A stretch of 64,000 nt of DNA from Enterobacter hormaechei subsp. hoffmannii (GCF_001729745.1 NZ_CP017186.1:4464001-4528000); one strand, 5' to 3'; counted from the first letter of the stretch, positions 43,089 to 54,143 are shown. The notes: generated from the letters alone by a model not told the origin. Program-made: numbers and translations.

Positions 43089-44054
43089 TTACTGTTTTTT
43101 GTTGTCTACCAGTACCGCCAGCAAAATCACCACTGCCTTAACGATCATCTGGTAATAGGAGGAAACACCTAACAAATTCAAGCCATTATTCAGGAAACCG
43201 AGGATCAGTGCGCCGATCAATGTCCCAACAATGCGACCTTTACCGCCCGCAAGGCTCGTACCACCCAGAACCACTGCCGCGATGGCATCCAGCTCATAGC
43301 CCGTACCCGCCGTTGGCTGCGCGGAAGAGAGGCGCGCCACTTCGATGATGCCCGCCAGAGATGCCAGCAGACCGCACAGGGAGTAAACGATAATTTTAAC
43401 TTTGTTGACGCTAATACCGGACAGACGCGTTGCCGATTCGTTACCGCCCAGCGCATAAATATAACGACCCAGACGGGTATGATGCAGCATGTACCACGCC
43501 GCCAGGAAGACGATAGCCATGATCCAGACTGGCGTCGGAATACCCAGCGGGCGTCCGATACCAAACCAGCCAAACAGATCGGCGTTTTCGGTAAAGCCGG
43601 TATTCACCGGGCTACCGTTGGTGTACACCATGGTGACGCCGCGCAGCAGCAGCATCATCACCAGCGTGGCAATAAACGCCTGTACGCGGCCTTTTGCCAC
43701 AATCACGCCGGTTACCGCGCCAATTGCCGCACCTGCCGCCAGCGCAGCAGCAACGGCCACCAGCGCGTTGACCTCAATACCGACAATCGACGCGGCAATC
43801 GCACCGGTGAGCGCCAGCAGGGAACCGACGGACAGATCGATACCCGAGGTCAAAATCACCAGCGTCATCCCCACCGCCATAATGGCGTTGACGGAGGTCT
43901 GCTGAAGAATATTGAACAGGTTATTAACGGTAAAAAAGTTCGGGCTCATGGTCGAGACAATCGCGATCAGCACCAGCAGGGCAATCAGCGATTTTTGTTC
44001 CATCAGCCATGCCTTTGTGAAATAGCGGCGACCAGAAACAGCCTGGGTAGTCAT
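43089..44054 (-). CDS. rbsC: RbsC, ribose ABC transporter permease
   Basis: 321 residues with about 10 membrane segments and the branched-chain/ribose permease signature (SGIDLSVGSLLALTGAIAAS near residue 70, GGTSLAGGKGRIVGTLIGAL near 253). It forms the transmembrane channel with RbsA. It begins 4 nt after the rbsA stop. Confidence 0.98.
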   Translation of the reverse strand: MTTQAVSGRRYFTKAWLMEQKSLIALLVLIAIVSTMSPNFFTVNNLFNILQQTSVNAIMAVGMTLVILTSGIDLSVGSLLALTGAIAASIVGIEVNALVAVAAALAAGAAIGAVTGVIVAKGRVQAFIATLVMMLLLRGVTMVYTNGSPVNTGFTENADLFGWFGIGRPLGIPTPVWIMAIVFLAAWYMLHHTRLGRYIYALGGNESATRLSGISVNKVKIIVYSLCGLLASLAGIIEVARLSSAQPTAGTGYELDAIAAVVLGGTSLAGGKGRIVGTLIGALILGFLNNGLNLLGVSSYYQMIVKAVVILLAVLVDNKKQ

Positions 44055-44058
44055 CTTC

Positions 44059-45564
44059 TTACTCCTGATTCACGCGATTAAGCTTGCCCACAGCGGCAGC
44101 CATCAGAACTTCCTGGGTGGCCTGCTCGCGAGTGAATTCACCGCCGAGATGCCCTTCATGCATGACGATAATGCGATCGCTCATGCCTAATACTTCTGGC
44201 ATCTCGGAAGAGACCAGAATGATGCTCAGACCGTCGGCCTTGAATTGGTTAATCAGCTGATAGATCTCTTTTTTCGCGCCCACGTCAACGCCGCGAGTTG
44301 GCTCATCGAGGATCAGTACTTTCGGGCGCGTCATCAACCCGCGGGCAATCGCCACTTTCTGCTGATTACCGCCGGACAACAGGCCAATCGCCTGCTCCAT
44401 CGATGGGGTTTTAACGTTAAAGAGACGGATAAAATCGCTGACCGCCTGCTGCTCATCTTTGTGTTTCAGGCTGCCGCCGCTGCGGCTGAAATAGCGTAGC
44501 GCGGTCAGGGACATGTTCTCTTTTACCGACATGCCCAGCACTAAGCCGTCACGCTTACGGTCTTCGGAGATATAGACAATGCCGTTCGCCAGGCCATCCT
44601 GCGGCGAGCGGGTCACTACCTCATGGCCGTCAAGGGTAACGTAGCCGCTGGTGCGCGGCAGTGCGCCATAGAGCACTTTCATCAGTTCGGTACGTCCCGC
44701 GCCCATCAGGCCCGCGACGCCAAGGATCTCGCCCTTGCGCAGGGTAAAGGAGACGTCATCCACGCCCGGCCCGCAGAGGTTATCCACCTTCAGGCGGATC
44801 TCTCCTGGCGCTTTGTCCAGACGCGGATACTGGTCTTCGAGCTTACGTCCCACCATCATTTCAATCAGCGAATCTTCGGTCAGCGTGGCCACTTCACGCT
44901 CGGCAATGAACTGCCCGTCGCGGAAGACGGTGACGTCGTCGCAGATCTCGAAAATTTCTTTCATGCGGTGAGAGATATAGACAATGCCGCGCCCCTGGGA
45001 TTTCAACTCACGGATCACGCGGAACAGGGATTCGGTTTCGGTATCGGTCAGGGCGTCGGTCGGTTCATCCATAATGATGACCTTCGACTCGAAGCTCAGC
45101 ACCTTCGCGATCTCCACCATCTGCTGATCGCCGATGGAAAGGTCGCCCACCAGTCGGTCGCTCTTAAAGCGCAGATTCAGCTTCGCCAGCAGTTTGTCCG
45201 CTTTGGCATACATGGTTTTCCAGTCGATTTTGCCAAACCGGTTCACGAACTCACGGCCGAGGAAGATGTTCTCCGCAATGGTGAGCTGCGGGATCAGGTT
45301 CAGCTCCTGGTGGATGATGCCAATGCCCGCTTCCTGAGAGGATTTCGGGCCGTTGAAGGTGGTCTCTTTACCCAGCCACAGCAGCGAACCGGCATCGCGT
45401 TGATAGATCCCGGTCAGCACTTTCATCATGGTGGATTTGCCCGCGCCGTTTTCGCCCACCAGCGCCATTACGCGCCCGGAATAGACGTTCAGCGCCGCGC
45501 CAGAGAGGGCTTTAACGCCCGGGAACGACTTATCGATCCCTTTGAGTTGCAGTAATGCGTCCAT
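44059..45564 (-). CDS. rbsA: RbsA, ribose ABC transporter ATPase (tandem domains)
   Basis: 501 residues with two ABC modules. The first has Walker [10 protein letters not shown] near residue 37, signature LSIGDQQ and Walker B VIIMDEP. The second has a degenerate P-loop GLMGAGRTE near 284, signature LSGGNQQK and LILDEP. Only the first is expected to hydrolyse ATP fully. I chose ATG 45564 ([16 protein letters not shown]), which matches E. coli; the frame extension to 45609 overlaps rbsD. Confidence 0.98.
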   Translation of the reverse strand: MDALLQLKGIDKSFPGVKALSGAALNVYSGRVMALVGENGAGKSTMMKVLTGIYQRDAGSLLWLGKETTFNGPKSSQEAGIGIIHQELNLIPQLTIAENIFLGREFVNRFGKIDWKTMYAKADKLLAKLNLRFKSDRLVGDLSIGDQQMVEIAKVLSFESKVIIMDEPTDALTDTETESLFRVIRELKSQGRGIVYISHRMKEIFEICDDVTVFRDGQFIAEREVATLTEDSLIEMMVGRKLEDQYPRLDKAPGEIRLKVDNLCGPGVDDVSFTLRKGEILGVAGLMGAGRTELMKVLYGALPRTSGYVTLDGHEVVTRSPQDGLANGIVYISEDRKRDGLVLGMSVKENMSLTALRYFSRSGGSLKHKDEQQAVSDFIRLFNVKTPSMEQAIGLLSGGNQQKVAIARGLMTRPKVLILDEPTRGVDVGAKKEIYQLINQFKADGLSIILVSSEMPEVLGMSDRIIVMHEGHLGGEFTREQATQEVLMAAAVGKLNRVNQE

Positions 45565-45571
45565 GATGGCC

Positions 45572-45991
45572 TCAGAAGGTGACGCCAGCACAGAGAATGA
45601 TATTCGCATACGGGGAACACTCCCCGCTGCGAATCACCGCCTGACTGTCTGCGGTTTGTTGTTTGAACTGCTCGTGAGTTGTGTAACGAATTTCTATGGT
45701 GTTTCCCTGGTGCTGTTGCAGTTGCTCAATGTGGCTGAGCAACGTTTCGTGGAGTTGCGGATTATGTTGTTTGATTTCCGCCGCGAGAATGGCCGCCTCA
45801 ACCTGCATCTCCGCCGTCACGACTTCCAGTACCTGCATGAACGAGGGTACGCCCTGCGTTAACGCCATATCGATACGGGTTGTGCTGCGCGGAACCGGTA
45901 AGCCTGCATCGCAAACCACCAGCGTATCGGTATGCCCAAGACGGGAAATCACCGATGATATTTCTGAGTTGAGTACTGTGCCTTTCTTCAT
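45572..45991 (-). CDS. rbsD: D-ribose pyranase
   Basis: 139 residues, same length as E. coli RbsD. The catalytic His is in [10 protein letters not shown] near residue 20. It interconverts pyranose and furanose forms of ribose so that ribokinase receives its substrate. Start at 45991 (MKKGTVLN); a further upstream ATG 12 nt away is possible. First gene of the rbs operon; AGTGGAGCA precedes the start. Confidence 0.97.
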   Translation of the reverse strand: MKKGTVLNSEISSVISRLGHTDTLVVCDAGLPVPRSTTRIDMALTQGVPSFMQVLEVVTAEMQVEAAILAAEIKQHNPQLHETLLSHIEQLQQHQGNTIEIRYTTHEQFKQQTADSQAVIRSGECSPYANIILCAGVTF

Positions 45992-46004
45992 TTTTTGCTC
46001 CACT

Positions 46005-46020
46005 AGCGAAACGTTTCGCT
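46005..46020 (-). promoter_or_regulatory. RbsR operator at the rbsD promoter
   Basis: AGCGAAACGTTTCGCT is a perfect 16-bp palindrome of the LacI-family type. It overlaps the predicted transcription start, since TACACT (46032-46027, minus) is the -10. Confidence 0.9.
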
Positions 46021-46085
46021 AAAAACAGTGTAGCCGCAGAAGTGTTCAGAAAACCATCATGACGTAACGGATTTGTGATCGGCGT

Positions 46086-46097
46086 CGAAACGTTTCG
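46086..46097 (-). promoter_or_regulatory. Second RbsR operator, upstream
   Basis: CGAAACGTTTCG repeats the core of the promoter operator 79 bp away (about 7.5 helical turns), so DNA looping is possible. TTTGTGATC (46072-46080) beside it resembles half of a CRP site. Confidence 0.7.
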
Positions 46098-46126
46098 CTA
46101 AGTGAAATGCAAAGGAGGTAAATGCA

Positions 46127-46155
46127 AAACGGTAACCGTCAGGTTACCGTTTTTT
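46127..46155. terminator. Hairpin terminator between the rbs promoter and the 458-bp element
   Basis: AACGGTAACC and GGTTACCGTT form a perfect 10-bp stem around GTCA, with TTTTTT on the plus side and TTTT on the minus side. It could stop kup read-through into rbs. Confidence 0.7.
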
Positions 46156-46164
46156 ATGTTTGCG

Positions 46165-46622
46165 CCCTCTCCCTGTGGGCTGAGGGTTCCCCACAAATTA
46201 ATGCGAGCACTGAGCAATCCCCTCGCCCCTCCGGGGAGAGGGTTAGGGTGAGGGGAACATACGGCGGTGGTGGTCATTCCGTTCACTTTATGTTCCTTGC
46301 TACTCTGTGACGACATGACCGGTGAACGTGCCAGGGTGGCTCAGTCACCACCACCCTGGCTACCCGGGCTCCCGGCGGTAAATCGCCGCTTCGCGGTGCC
46401 CTCGGCTTATTCCTTCCGGCTTATCGGGTACGGGCGGAGGCAACGTCCCTGTAAAGCCGCCCTCTCGGCGCATCCCTGCGCCTCGCCCCGGCCGGAAGGC
46501 AAACGCCTCAGCGATTTACAGCCGGACCAGGGCATCGCTGACAGCCCTCAGTCATTTAGAAAGCAACTTTATTGCTTCTGCATAAAAAATTACTGGGGAT
46601 CCCTCAGCCCACAGGGAGAGGG
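46165..46622. mobile_element. 458-bp non-coding element with terminal inverted repeats (MITE-like)
   Basis: The ends 46165-46192 and 46595-46622 are 28-bp inverted repeats with one mismatch, centred on CTCTCCCTGTGGGCTGAGGG. A second internal CCCCTCGCCCC...GAGAGGGTTAGGGTGAGGGG palindrome lies at 46218-46255. No transposase is encoded. A 127-codon ORF (46267-46650) has the LSPQGEGLGEG tail that arises when such repeats are translated, so I do not count it as a gene. Similar CCCTCTCCC elements are dispersed in Enterobacter genomes, from general knowledge. It sits between rbsD and kup, replacing a short gap in E. coli. Confidence 0.6.
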
Positions 46623-46653
46623 GCTGGGTGAGGGCATCAGGCCGCACTGAGAA

Positions 46654-48522
46654 TTAAATCTCGACCTGCGTCCCCAGCTCAATCACGCGATTGGGCGGGA
46701 TCTCAAACTGGTCAGGCGCACGCAGGGCGTTACGTTGCAGGATGAGATACAGCTTGCCGCGCAGGCGCAGATACCATGGGCGCTTGCCGATGATCAGCGA
46801 CTCGTGGGACATAAAGAACGATGTCTCCATCATGCGGCAACTCAACCCTTCCAGACCGCAGCGGTGGAATACCTCTTCCACGTTCGGCGTTTCGCGCCAG
46901 CCGTAGCTTGCCACCACGCGCCAGAAGGTTGGCGACAGCTGCTCAATCTGTACGCGTCGCACGTTGTGAACATACGGCGCATCTTCGGTACGCAGCGTCA
47001 GCAGGATCACGCGCTCGTGCAGCACTTTGTTGTGCTTAAGGTTATGCATCAGCGCAAACGGGATCACGTTCAGCGCACGAGACATATACACCGCCGTACC
47101 CGGCACACGCACCGGCGGGGATTTCTCCAGCGAGGCTATCATCGCCTCCAGAGAATTACCGTGCTCATGCATACGACGCAGCAGGCGGAAACGTTCGCTC
47201 TTCCACGTCGTCATCACGATGAACATCACCAGACCCAGCGTCAGCGGCAGCCAGCCACCGGAGACAATCTTATCGAGGTTCGCAGAGAACAGCGGTACGT
47301 CGATACAGAGGAAGCCAACCAGGATCAGCCCCACCAGGAACTTATTCCAGTGCCAGTTACGGTACGCCACGGTGGTGGAGAGAATAGAGGTCAACACCAT
47401 CGTTCCGGTTACCGCGATACCGTACGCCGCCGCCAGATTACTGGAGTGCTCGAAGCTGACGATAACAATCACCACCGCGAAATAGAGCAGCCAGTTGACG
47501 AACGGAATGTAGATCTGACCTGACTCCATCTCAGAGGTATGGATAATGCGCATCGGCGAGAGATACCCCAGACGCACGGCCTGACGCGTCAGGGAGAATA
47601 CGCCGGAAATAACAGCCTGAGAGGCAATGACCGTCGCCAGCGTCGCCAGGATCAGCATCGGAACCAGCGCCCAGTCCGGCGCCAGCAGGAAGAACGGGTT
47701 TTTAATCGCTTCAGGATGGGCAAGCAGCAGCGCGCCCTGGCCGAAGTAATTCAGCACCAGTGAAGGCAGAACAACGCTAAACCAGGCGACGCGAATTGGG
47801 AGTTTCCCGAAGTGGCCCATATCTGCATACAGCGCTTCAACACCGGTAATGGAAAGCACTACCGCGCCCAGCGCCACAAACGACACCACTTTATATTCCA
47901 GGAAGAAATGCACCGCCCACATTGGGTTCAGCGCATGCAGGACATCCGGGTTGGCGATAATACTGCGTAAGCCCAGCGCCGCCAGGATCAGGAACCAGGC
48001 CAGCATAATAGGCGCGAACAGCTTACCCACCAGCCCGGTACCGTGTTTTTGTATAGCAAACAGCAACGTCAGCACGATAATAGCGAGTGGCACCACCCAC
48101 GTATCAAGCTGAGGCGCGACAATCTCCAGCCCCTCTATGGCCGACATCACCGAAATCGCTGGCGTAATCACGACTTCCCCATAGAAGAAGCTGCCGCCAA
48201 TCAGGCCAATGATGACCAGCACGGAGGTCATTCTTGCAGACGTATTGCGCCCAGCAAGGGACATCAGGGTCAGAATACCGCCCTCGCCCGCGTTATCAGC
48301 CCGCATAACGAAAGAGAGATACTTAAGGGAGACCACCAGGATCAGCAGCCAGAAGATGAGCGAGAGGAAACCAAATACGGCGTCACGCTCTACACCAAAA
48401 CCAAACTGACCGGACAAACATTCACGAAGCGTATAAAGCGGGCTGGTGCCGATATCACCGTAGACAACCCCGATCGCTGCAAGCGTTACTGCGGGTAATG
48501 ATTGCTTATTATCAGTGCTCAT
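46654..48522 (-). CDS. kup: Kup, low-affinity K+:H+ symporter
   Basis: 622 residues, the E. coli length. About 12 membrane segments in the first 440 residues (start ...[21 protein letters not shown], the family's most conserved stretch) and a cytoplasmic C-terminal domain. Takes up potassium at low affinity and acid pH. Transcribed divergently from ravA across 222 bp. Confidence 0.98.
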   Translation of the reverse strand: MSTDNKQSLPAVTLAAIGVVYGDIGTSPLYTLRECLSGQFGFGVERDAVFGFLSLIFWLLILVVSLKYLSFVMRADNAGEGGILTLMSLAGRNTSARMTSVLVIIGLIGGSFFYGEVVITPAISVMSAIEGLEIVAPQLDTWVVPLAIIVLTLLFAIQKHGTGLVGKLFAPIMLAWFLILAALGLRSIIANPDVLHALNPMWAVHFFLEYKVVSFVALGAVVLSITGVEALYADMGHFGKLPIRVAWFSVVLPSLVLNYFGQGALLLAHPEAIKNPFFLLAPDWALVPMLILATLATVIASQAVISGVFSLTRQAVRLGYLSPMRIIHTSEMESGQIYIPFVNWLLYFAVVIVIVSFEHSSNLAAAYGIAVTGTMVLTSILSTTVAYRNWHWNKFLVGLILVGFLCIDVPLFSANLDKIVSGGWLPLTLGLVMFIVMTTWKSERFRLLRRMHEHGNSLEAMIASLEKSPPVRVPGTAVYMSRALNVIPFALMHNLKHNKVLHERVILLTLRTEDAPYVHNVRRVQIEQLSPTFWRVVASYGWRETPNVEEVFHRCGLEGLSCRMMETSFFMSHESLIIGKRPWYLRLRGKLYLILQRNALRAPDQFEIPPNRVIELGTQVEI

Positions 48523-48693
48523 AGACTAGTCTTTTCGTTTGAATAACAAATGTGTGCTTAGTCCCTTGGCCCACAAAAAGCGCACAGTATGCACGATTCA
48601 ATGCAAAATCGTACCCCTAAATGCAGCCGCATTAATGTAGCGCAAAGAAAATAGCGCCGCACTTCAGCCTATTACCAGGCCAGACCGAAACGT

Positions 48694-48700
48694 CTATACT
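48694..48700 (+). promoter_or_regulatory. Possible ravA promoter -10
   Basis: CTATACT at 48694-48700, of the form favoured by sigma S, 45 nt before the ravA start. E. coli ravA-viaA is sigma S dependent; the -35 is not clear. Confidence 0.5.
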
Positions 48701-48744
48701 CGCTTCAATTAGCCGCCACGACGGCGAAAGGATGCAAAACTATT

Positions 48745-50241
48745 ATGGCTCACTCACATTTATTAGCAGAAAGAATTTCCCGCCTCAGCAGTGCGCTGGA
48801 GAAAGGCCTATACGAGCGTAGCCACGCCATTCGCCTCTGTTTACTTGCGGCGCTGAGCGGGGAAAGCGTGTTTCTGCTGGGTCCGCCGGGCATTGCCAAA
48901 AGTCTGATCGCACGCCGCCTCAAATTCGCTTTCCAGAACGCTCGCGCATTCGAGTATTTGATGACGCGCTTCTCCACGCCGGAAGAAGTTTTCGGCCCGC
49001 TCTCCATTCAGGCGTTAAAAGATGAGGGACGCTATGAACGTCTGACGGCGGGCTATCTCCCGGAAGCGGAAATCGTCTTTCTTGATGAGATCTGGAAAGC
49101 CGGCCCGGCCATTCTGAATACCCTGCTGACGGCAATCAACGAACGCCGCTTCCGCAACGGCGCGAGCGAAGAGAAGATCCCCATGCGGTTGCTGGTGGCC
49201 GCGTCTAACGAACTTCCCGAAGCCGACAGCAGCCTGGAAGCGCTGTATGACCGCATGCTGATCCGCCTGTGGCTGGATAAAGTCCAGGACAAATCGAACT
49301 TCCGCTCAATGCTGGTAAGCCAGCAGGACGAAAACGAAAATCCGGTGGCACCATCATTACAGGTCACGGACGAAGAGTATGACCAGTGGCAGGAAGAGAT
49401 AGGCAAAATTAAGCTGCCCGATGCCGTCTTTGAGCTGATCTTCATGCTGCGCCAGCAGCTTGATTTATTGCCCTCCGCGCCGTACGTCTCCGACCGTCGC
49501 TGGAAAAAAGCCATTCGTCTGCTTCAGGCAAGCGCCCTGTTCAGCGGCCGCGATGCTGTCGCCCCCATCGATCTGATCCTGCTGAAAGACTGTCTGTGGC
49601 ACGACGCAGAAGGGATGAATCTGATGCAGCAGCAGCTGGACGTTTTGATGACCGGGCACGCGTGGGGTCAGCAATCCATGCTTAATCAACTGGGGGCGAT
49701 TGCCCAACGTCGTCTTCAGCTTCAGCAGCAGCAAAGTGACAAAACCGCGCTGAAGGTGAACCGTCTTGGCGGGATGTTTGCCCGTAAACCGCACTATGAA
49801 CTGCCAGCCGAGCTGACTGACGCCTCGCTCACGCTTCTTCTTCAGCAGCCGCTAAAGCTTCATGATATGCAGGTGGTGCACGTGACGATCGAACGCGTTG
49901 CGCTGGTTCAGTGGCTGGATAAGGGCGGCGAGATCCGCGGTAAACTCAACGGTATCGGCTTTGCACAGCCGCTGTCGATGGAAGTCGACAGCAGCCAGCA
50001 CCTTGTGATCCGCGACGTCAGCCTTCAGGGATCGCGCCTGGCGCTGCCGGGCACGGCCTCTGACAGTCTTCCGGAGGAGATCAAACAGCAGCTCGAAGCG
50101 CTGGATAACGAATGGCATCAGCAGCACACGCGCTTCAGCGAGCAGCAGAAATGCCTCTTTATCCATAGCGACTGGTTAGGTCGCATTGAAGCCAGCTTGC
50201 AGGATGTCAGCGCGCAGATTAAACAGGCGCGTCAATGCTAA
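48745..50241 (+). CDS. ravA: RavA, MoxR-family AAA+ ATPase
   Basis: 498 residues. The AAA+ module (~20-300) has Walker A GPPGIAKS near residue 47 and Walker B IVFLDEIW near 110, followed by the RavA triple-helical discontinuous domain and LARA domain that binds inducible lysine decarboxylase (LdcI). With ViaA it affects respiratory complexes and aminoglycoside sensitivity in E. coli. GAAAGGATG precedes the start; it overlaps viaA by 7 nt. Confidence 0.97.
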   Translation: MAHSHLLAERISRLSSALEKGLYERSHAIRLCLLAALSGESVFLLGPPGIAKSLIARRLKFAFQNARAFEYLMTRFSTPEEVFGPLSIQALKDEGRYERLTAGYLPEAEIVFLDEIWKAGPAILNTLLTAINERRFRNGASEEKIPMRLLVAASNELPEADSSLEALYDRMLIRLWLDKVQDKSNFRSMLVSQQDENENPVAPSLQVTDEEYDQWQEEIGKIKLPDAVFELIFMLRQQLDLLPSAPYVSDRRWKKAIRLLQASALFSGRDAVAPIDLILLKDCLWHDAEGMNLMQQQLDVLMTGHAWGQQSMLNQLGAIAQRRLQLQQQQSDKTALKVNRLGGMFARKPHYELPAELTDASLTLLLQQPLKLHDMQVVHVTIERVALVQWLDKGGEIRGKLNGIGFAQPLSMEVDSSQHLVIRDVSLQGSRLALPGTASDSLPEEIKQQLEALDNEWHQQHTRFSEQQKCLFIHSDWLGRIEASLQDVSAQIKQARQC

Positions 50242-51686
50242 CGCTGGACACGCTTAACGTCATGCTGGCGGTTAGCGAGGAAGGGTTGATCGAAGAGGTC
50301 GTCATTACCCTGCTCGCTTCACCGCAGCTGGCGGCCTTCTTTGAAAAATTTCCGAAGCTCAGAAAAGCAATGACGGACGATCTTCCCCGCTGGCGCGATA
50401 ACCTGCGCCAGCGGTTTAAGGAGACGGAAGTCCCGCCGGAACTGACAGAGGAAGTGGCTGGTTACCAGCAGTGCCAGCGGCTTTCAACGCCGCAGTTTAT
50501 TGCCCAGCTACAGCAAACCCTGACGCTGCTAGATAACGTTCACTCCCCGTTTGCCAGCCAGGCCAGAGCGCTGGTCACGGACAACCCCAGCTTTACTCCC
50601 GCCCTGCATACGCTGTTTTTACAGCGCTGGCGGCTCAGTCTTGTCGTTCAGGCCACCTCTCTCAACCAGCAGTTGCTGGACGAAGAGCGCGAACAGCTGT
50701 TAAGCGAAGTTCAGGAGCGGATGACGTTAAGCGGCCAGCTAGAACAGGTGCTGGTGGAGAATGAAAACGCCGCCGGTCGACTCTGGGATATGAGTGCCGG
50801 TCAGTTAAAACGTGGCGATTATCAGTTGATCGTGAAGTACGGCGACTTTCTGGCACAACAGCCGGAGCTGATGAAGCTTGCAGAACAGCTTGGTCGTTCC
50901 CGGGAGGCCAGGTCAATTCCAAAGAAAGATGCGCCGATGGAAACCTTCCGTACGCTGGTACGCGAGCCCTCCACCGTACCGGAGCAGGTGGACGGCTTAC
51001 AGCAAAGCGATGATATCCTGCGCCTGTTGCCTACGGAACTCAGCACGCTGGGAATGACCGAACTGGAGTATGAGTTTTATCGTCGGCTGGTGGAAAAACA
51101 GCTTCTTACCTATCGGTTGCATGGCGAAGCCTGGCGCGAAAAAATCAGCCAGCGCCCGGTGGTGCATCAGGACTTTGATGAGCAACCGCGCGGTCCATTC
51201 ATTGTTTGCGTAGATACGTCCGGATCGATGGGGGGATTTAACGAGCAGTGTGCAAAAGCGTTCTGCCTGGCTCTGATGCGCGTGGCGCTCGCCGATCGTC
51301 GTCGCTGCTACATCATGTTATTTTCCAGCGAAGTGGTGGGGTATGAACTGACCAGCCCACAGGGGCTGGAGCAGGCGATCCGCTTTTTAAGCCAGCGCTT
51401 TCGCGGCGGCACCGATCTGGCCAGCTGTTTTCGCAGCATCATTGAGCGCATGCAGGGCGGAGACTGGTACGACGCGGATGCGGTGGTGATTTCCGATTTT
51501 ATTGCCCAGCGGCTGCCGGACGACGTCGTGAATAAAGTGAAGGAGATGCAGCGCGTGCACCAGCACCGTTTCCATGCCGTGGCGATGTCTGCACATGGAA
51601 AACCCGGCATCATGCGCATCTTCGATCACATCTGGCGCTTTGATACCGGGTTGCGTAGCCGCCTGCTCAGACGCTGGCGACGTTAA
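50235..51686 (+). CDS. viaA: ViaA, VWA-domain partner of RavA
   Basis: 483 residues, equal to E. coli ViaA. An alpha-helical N-terminal part is followed by a C-terminal von Willebrand A domain whose MIDAS motif is DTSGSMGG near residue 327, with the Thr-Asp GGTDLASC later. It stimulates RavA ATPase. ATGCTAA overlap with ravA indicates coupled translation. Confidence 0.97.
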   Translation: MLTLDTLNVMLAVSEEGLIEEVVITLLASPQLAAFFEKFPKLRKAMTDDLPRWRDNLRQRFKETEVPPELTEEVAGYQQCQRLSTPQFIAQLQQTLTLLDNVHSPFASQARALVTDNPSFTPALHTLFLQRWRLSLVVQATSLNQQLLDEEREQLLSEVQERMTLSGQLEQVLVENENAAGRLWDMSAGQLKRGDYQLIVKYGDFLAQQPELMKLAEQLGRSREARSIPKKDAPMETFRTLVREPSTVPEQVDGLQQSDDILRLLPTELSTLGMTELEYEFYRRLVEKQLLTYRLHGEAWREKISQRPVVHQDFDEQPRGPFIVCVDTSGSMGGFNEQCAKAFCLALMRVALADRRRCYIMLFSSEVVGYELTSPQGLEQAIRFLSQRFRGGTDLASCFRSIIERMQGGDWYDADAVVISDFIAQRLPDDVVNKVKEMQRVHQHRFHAVAMSAHGKPGIMRIFDHIWRFDTGLRSRLLRRWRR

Positions 51687-52679
51687 TTAAAGAAGAGAAC
51701 CGACGCTCTCACGTACCTGCTGCGGCCAGACCCCACACTGTACCTGACCGATATGGGACAGTTGCAACAGCAGCATGGTCAGACGAGACTGGCCAATACC
51801 ACCGCCGATGGTCTGCGGCATTTCACCGCGCAGCAGCGCCTGGTGCCATTCCAGTTGCAGACGATCTTCATCACCGGTCACGGCCAGCTGACGCTTCAGT
51901 GCTTCAGCATCCACGCGGATCCCCATCGAAGAGAGTTCAAACGCATCTTCCAGAACCGGGTTCCAGACCAGAATATCGCCGTTCAGACCGGCATATTCGC
52001 TCTCGCCCACGGTGCTCCAGTCATCGTAATCCGGCGCACGGACGTCGTGACGTTTACCATCAGACAATTTCCCGCCAATGCCGATCAGGAATACCGCGCC
52101 CAGCTCTTTGGCGATCGCGCGTTCACGGCCTTTGGCATCCAGATCCGGGAAACGGCTCAGCAACTCCTGACTGTGAACAAAGTGGATCGTTTCCGGCAGG
52201 AACGGTGCCAGACCAAACTCTTTGCTCACGGCCGCTTCGGTCGCTTTGATCCCGGCGTAGATCGCCTCAACGGTAGATTTCAGCGTACCGACGTGACGCT
52301 CGCCGTCACCCATTACGCGCTCCCAGTCCCACTGGTCAACGTAGACAGAGTGAATGGGGGACAGGCGGTCTTCATCGGGGCGAAGGGCTTTCATATGCGT
52401 GTAAAGCCCTTCGCCCGCGCTGAAGTCGTGTTGTCCCAGGGTTTGACGCTTCCACTTCGCCAGGGAGTGAACCACTTCGAACTGGGCGTCTGGCAGTGTT
52501 TTCACTTTTACCTGTACCGCTTTTTCGCAACCAGACAAGTTATCCTGCGTCCCGTCACCCACGCGGCTCAGAATCGGCGCCTGCACTTCAATAAGGCCAA
52601 GCTTCTCTTCCAGCTGGCGAGAAAAATGGGATTTAACGAAACTGATCTGGCGTTGTTTTGCGATGTAAGCGGTTTTCAT
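51687..52679 (-). CDS. asnA: Aspartate-ammonia ligase (asparagine synthetase A)
   Basis: 330 residues, the family length, with a class II aminoacyl-tRNA synthetase-like fold ([23 protein letters not shown] start; [14 protein letters not shown] motif 3 near the C terminus). It makes asparagine from aspartate, ammonium and ATP. CAGGAGTAT precedes the ATG. It is divergent from asnC, its activator, across 151 bp and ends beside viaA. Confidence 0.98.
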   Translation of the reverse strand: MKTAYIAKQRQISFVKSHFSRQLEEKLGLIEVQAPILSRVGDGTQDNLSGCEKAVQVKVKTLPDAQFEVVHSLAKWKRQTLGQHDFSAGEGLYTHMKALRPDEDRLSPIHSVYVDQWDWERVMGDGERHVGTLKSTVEAIYAGIKATEAAVSKEFGLAPFLPETIHFVHSQELLSRFPDLDAKGRERAIAKELGAVFLIGIGGKLSDGKRHDVRAPDYDDWSTVGESEYAGLNGDILVWNPVLEDAFELSSMGIRVDAEALKRQLAVTGDEDRLQLEWHQALLRGEMPQTIGGGIGQSRLTMLLLQLSHIGQVQCGVWPQQVRESVGSLL

Positions 52680-52830
52680 TATTTATACTCCTGCGTCCTG
52701 TTGATACTGATTAAGCAACAGAACAGGCGCTTAATTCAATAACCCATCAACAAAAAGCCACCTTCACTTTTGATTCGTTAAAATAAGACGCTAGAATAGA
52801 AGGAATCATTAATCTTCATAAGAAAAACCT

Positions 52831-53289
52831 ATGGAAAATTATCAGATCGACAATCTGGACCGCGGCATTCTGGAAGCGCTCATGGCCAACGCACGCACCG
52901 CGTATGCCGAACTGGCGAAACAATTTAGCGTCAGCCCGGGGACCATTCACGTTCGCGTAGAGAAAATGAAGCAGGCCGGGATCATCACCGGCGCACGCAT
53001 TGATGTCAGCCCGAAGCAACTCGGCTACGACGTCTGCTGCTTCATTGGCATTATTCTGAAAAGCGCCAAAGATTACCCCTCCGCGCTGGAGAAGCTGAAC
53101 GCGCTGGATGAAGTCACTGAGGCGTACTACACCACCGGGCACTACAGCATCTTTATAAAGGTCATGTGCCGATCCATCGACGCCCTCCAGCAGGTACTTA
53201 TCAACAAGATCCAAACAATCGATGAAATTCAGTCCACCGAAACCCTGATCTCCCTGCAAAACCCGATCATGCGTACTATCCGCCCGTGA
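52831..53289 (+). CDS. asnC: AsnC, Lrp/AsnC-family regulator
   Basis: 152 residues: N-terminal HTH (~5-55, ANARTAYAELAKQFSVSPGTIHVRVEKM) and a C-terminal RAM ligand-binding domain that binds asparagine. It activates asnA and represses itself in E. coli. The start ATG lacks a strong ribosome site. A weak hairpin, GCCCG-TGAT-CGGGC, overlaps its stop. mioC follows on the same strand. Confidence 0.97.
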   Translation: MENYQIDNLDRGILEALMANARTAYAELAKQFSVSPGTIHVRVEKMKQAGIITGARIDVSPKQLGYDVCCFIGIILKSAKDYPSALEKLNALDEVTEAYYTTGHYSIFIKVMCRSIDALQQVLINKIQTIDEIQSTETLISLQNPIMRTIRP

Positions 53290-53310
53290 TCGGGCAATTT
53301 CATTCCCACA

Positions 53311-53350
53311 TTTTCCACAGGTAGATCCCAGCTCGTTCACAGCGTACAAT
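53311..53350 (+). promoter_or_regulatory. mioC promoter with DnaA box
   Basis: TTTTCCACA (53311-53319) matches the relaxed DnaA box TTWTNCACA, and TACAAT (53345-53350) is a likely -10, 30 nt before mioC. In E. coli DnaA represses mioC transcription, which runs into oriC. Confidence 0.65.
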
Positions 53351-53379
53351 GGCCGCCTCTTTATCTGAGCGAGCGATCA

Positions 53380-53829
53380 ATGGCGGACATTACTCTTATC
53401 AGCGGCAGCACCCTGGGCGGTGCGGAATATGTAGCGGAACATCTGGCTGAGAAGCTGGAAGACGCGGGCTTTTCTACACAAACGCTGCACGGACCGCTGC
53501 TGGAAGATCTCCCGACTGACGGGGTCTGGCTGCTGATCACCTCCACGCACGGCGCGGGCGATCTGCCGGATAACCTGCAACCTTTATATGACGAACTGCT
53601 GGAACAACAGCCCGATCTGTCAAACGTCCGGTTTGGCGCTGTAGGGATCGGTAGCCGTGAATATGACACTTTCTGTGGCGCAATAGAGAAAGTAGAAGCT
53701 GCGGTGACCGCCTGCGGAGCAAAACAGCTGGGTGAAACGCTGAAGATCAACATCCTCGATCATGATATTCCCGAAGATCCAGCCGAGATCTGGCTCGCGG
53801 AATGGAAAAATTTACTCAAAAACGATTAA
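53380..53829 (+). CDS. mioC: MioC, flavodoxin-like protein
   Basis: 149 residues with the flavodoxin FMN-binding loop SGSTLGGAEYVAEHL at residue 8 and STHGAGDLPDN near 54. E. coli MioC is an electron carrier for biotin synthase. Its transcription enters oriC, which starts right after its stop, so it can affect initiation topology. Confidence 0.97.
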   Translation: MADITLISGSTLGGAEYVAEHLAEKLEDAGFSTQTLHGPLLEDLPTDGVWLLITSTHGAGDLPDNLQPLYDELLEQQPDLSNVRFGAVGIGSREYDTFCGAIEKVEAAVTACGAKQLGETLKINILDHDIPEDPAEIWLAEWKNLLKND

Positions 53830-54120
53830 AGATCGTGCGATCGGATGTGGATAACTCTGGTTAAAAGCTCGTATTAACCCGTAGTTATCCAAAGAACAAC
53901 GTTAGTTTAGTTTTTGACCTGTGTATAAAGTGGCGATCTGATCCCAGCTTATACGGTCCAGGATCACCGATCATTCACAGCAAACGATCCTTCCTAACTG
54001 CATGATCTTATTTATGGGATCGGACTTATCCACAAAGGTCTGCGATCCTAATAAGAGATCACAATAGAACAGATCTCTAAATAAAAAGATCTTCTTTTTA
54101 ATAGCCCAGGATCCCAATGC
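53830..54120 (+). other. oriC: oriC, chromosomal replication origin
   Basis: Between mioC and mnmG as in E. coli, here in reverse orientation relative to the E. coli map strand. It contains DnaA boxes R4 TGTGGATAA (53846-53854), R2 TTATCCAAA (53885-53893), R5/M-type TGTGTATAA (53920-53928) and R1 TTATCCACA (54026-54034). The unwinding element has three 13-mers with minus-strand sequence GATCTCTTATTAG (54060-54048), GATCTGTTCTATT (54075-54063) and GATCTTTTTATTT (54091-54079). There are 14 GATC sites between 53831 and 54113, for SeqA/Dam control. Confidence 0.98.
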
Positions 54121-54143
54121 TTTCTCGAAAGACTAAAGTTGAG

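Noticed and set aside
46267..46650. 127-codon ORF on the plus strand between rbsD and kup
   Set aside because: It lies almost wholly in the inverted-repeat element and its C terminus (LSPQGEGLGEG) is the translation of the repeat itself; no ribosome site or domain.
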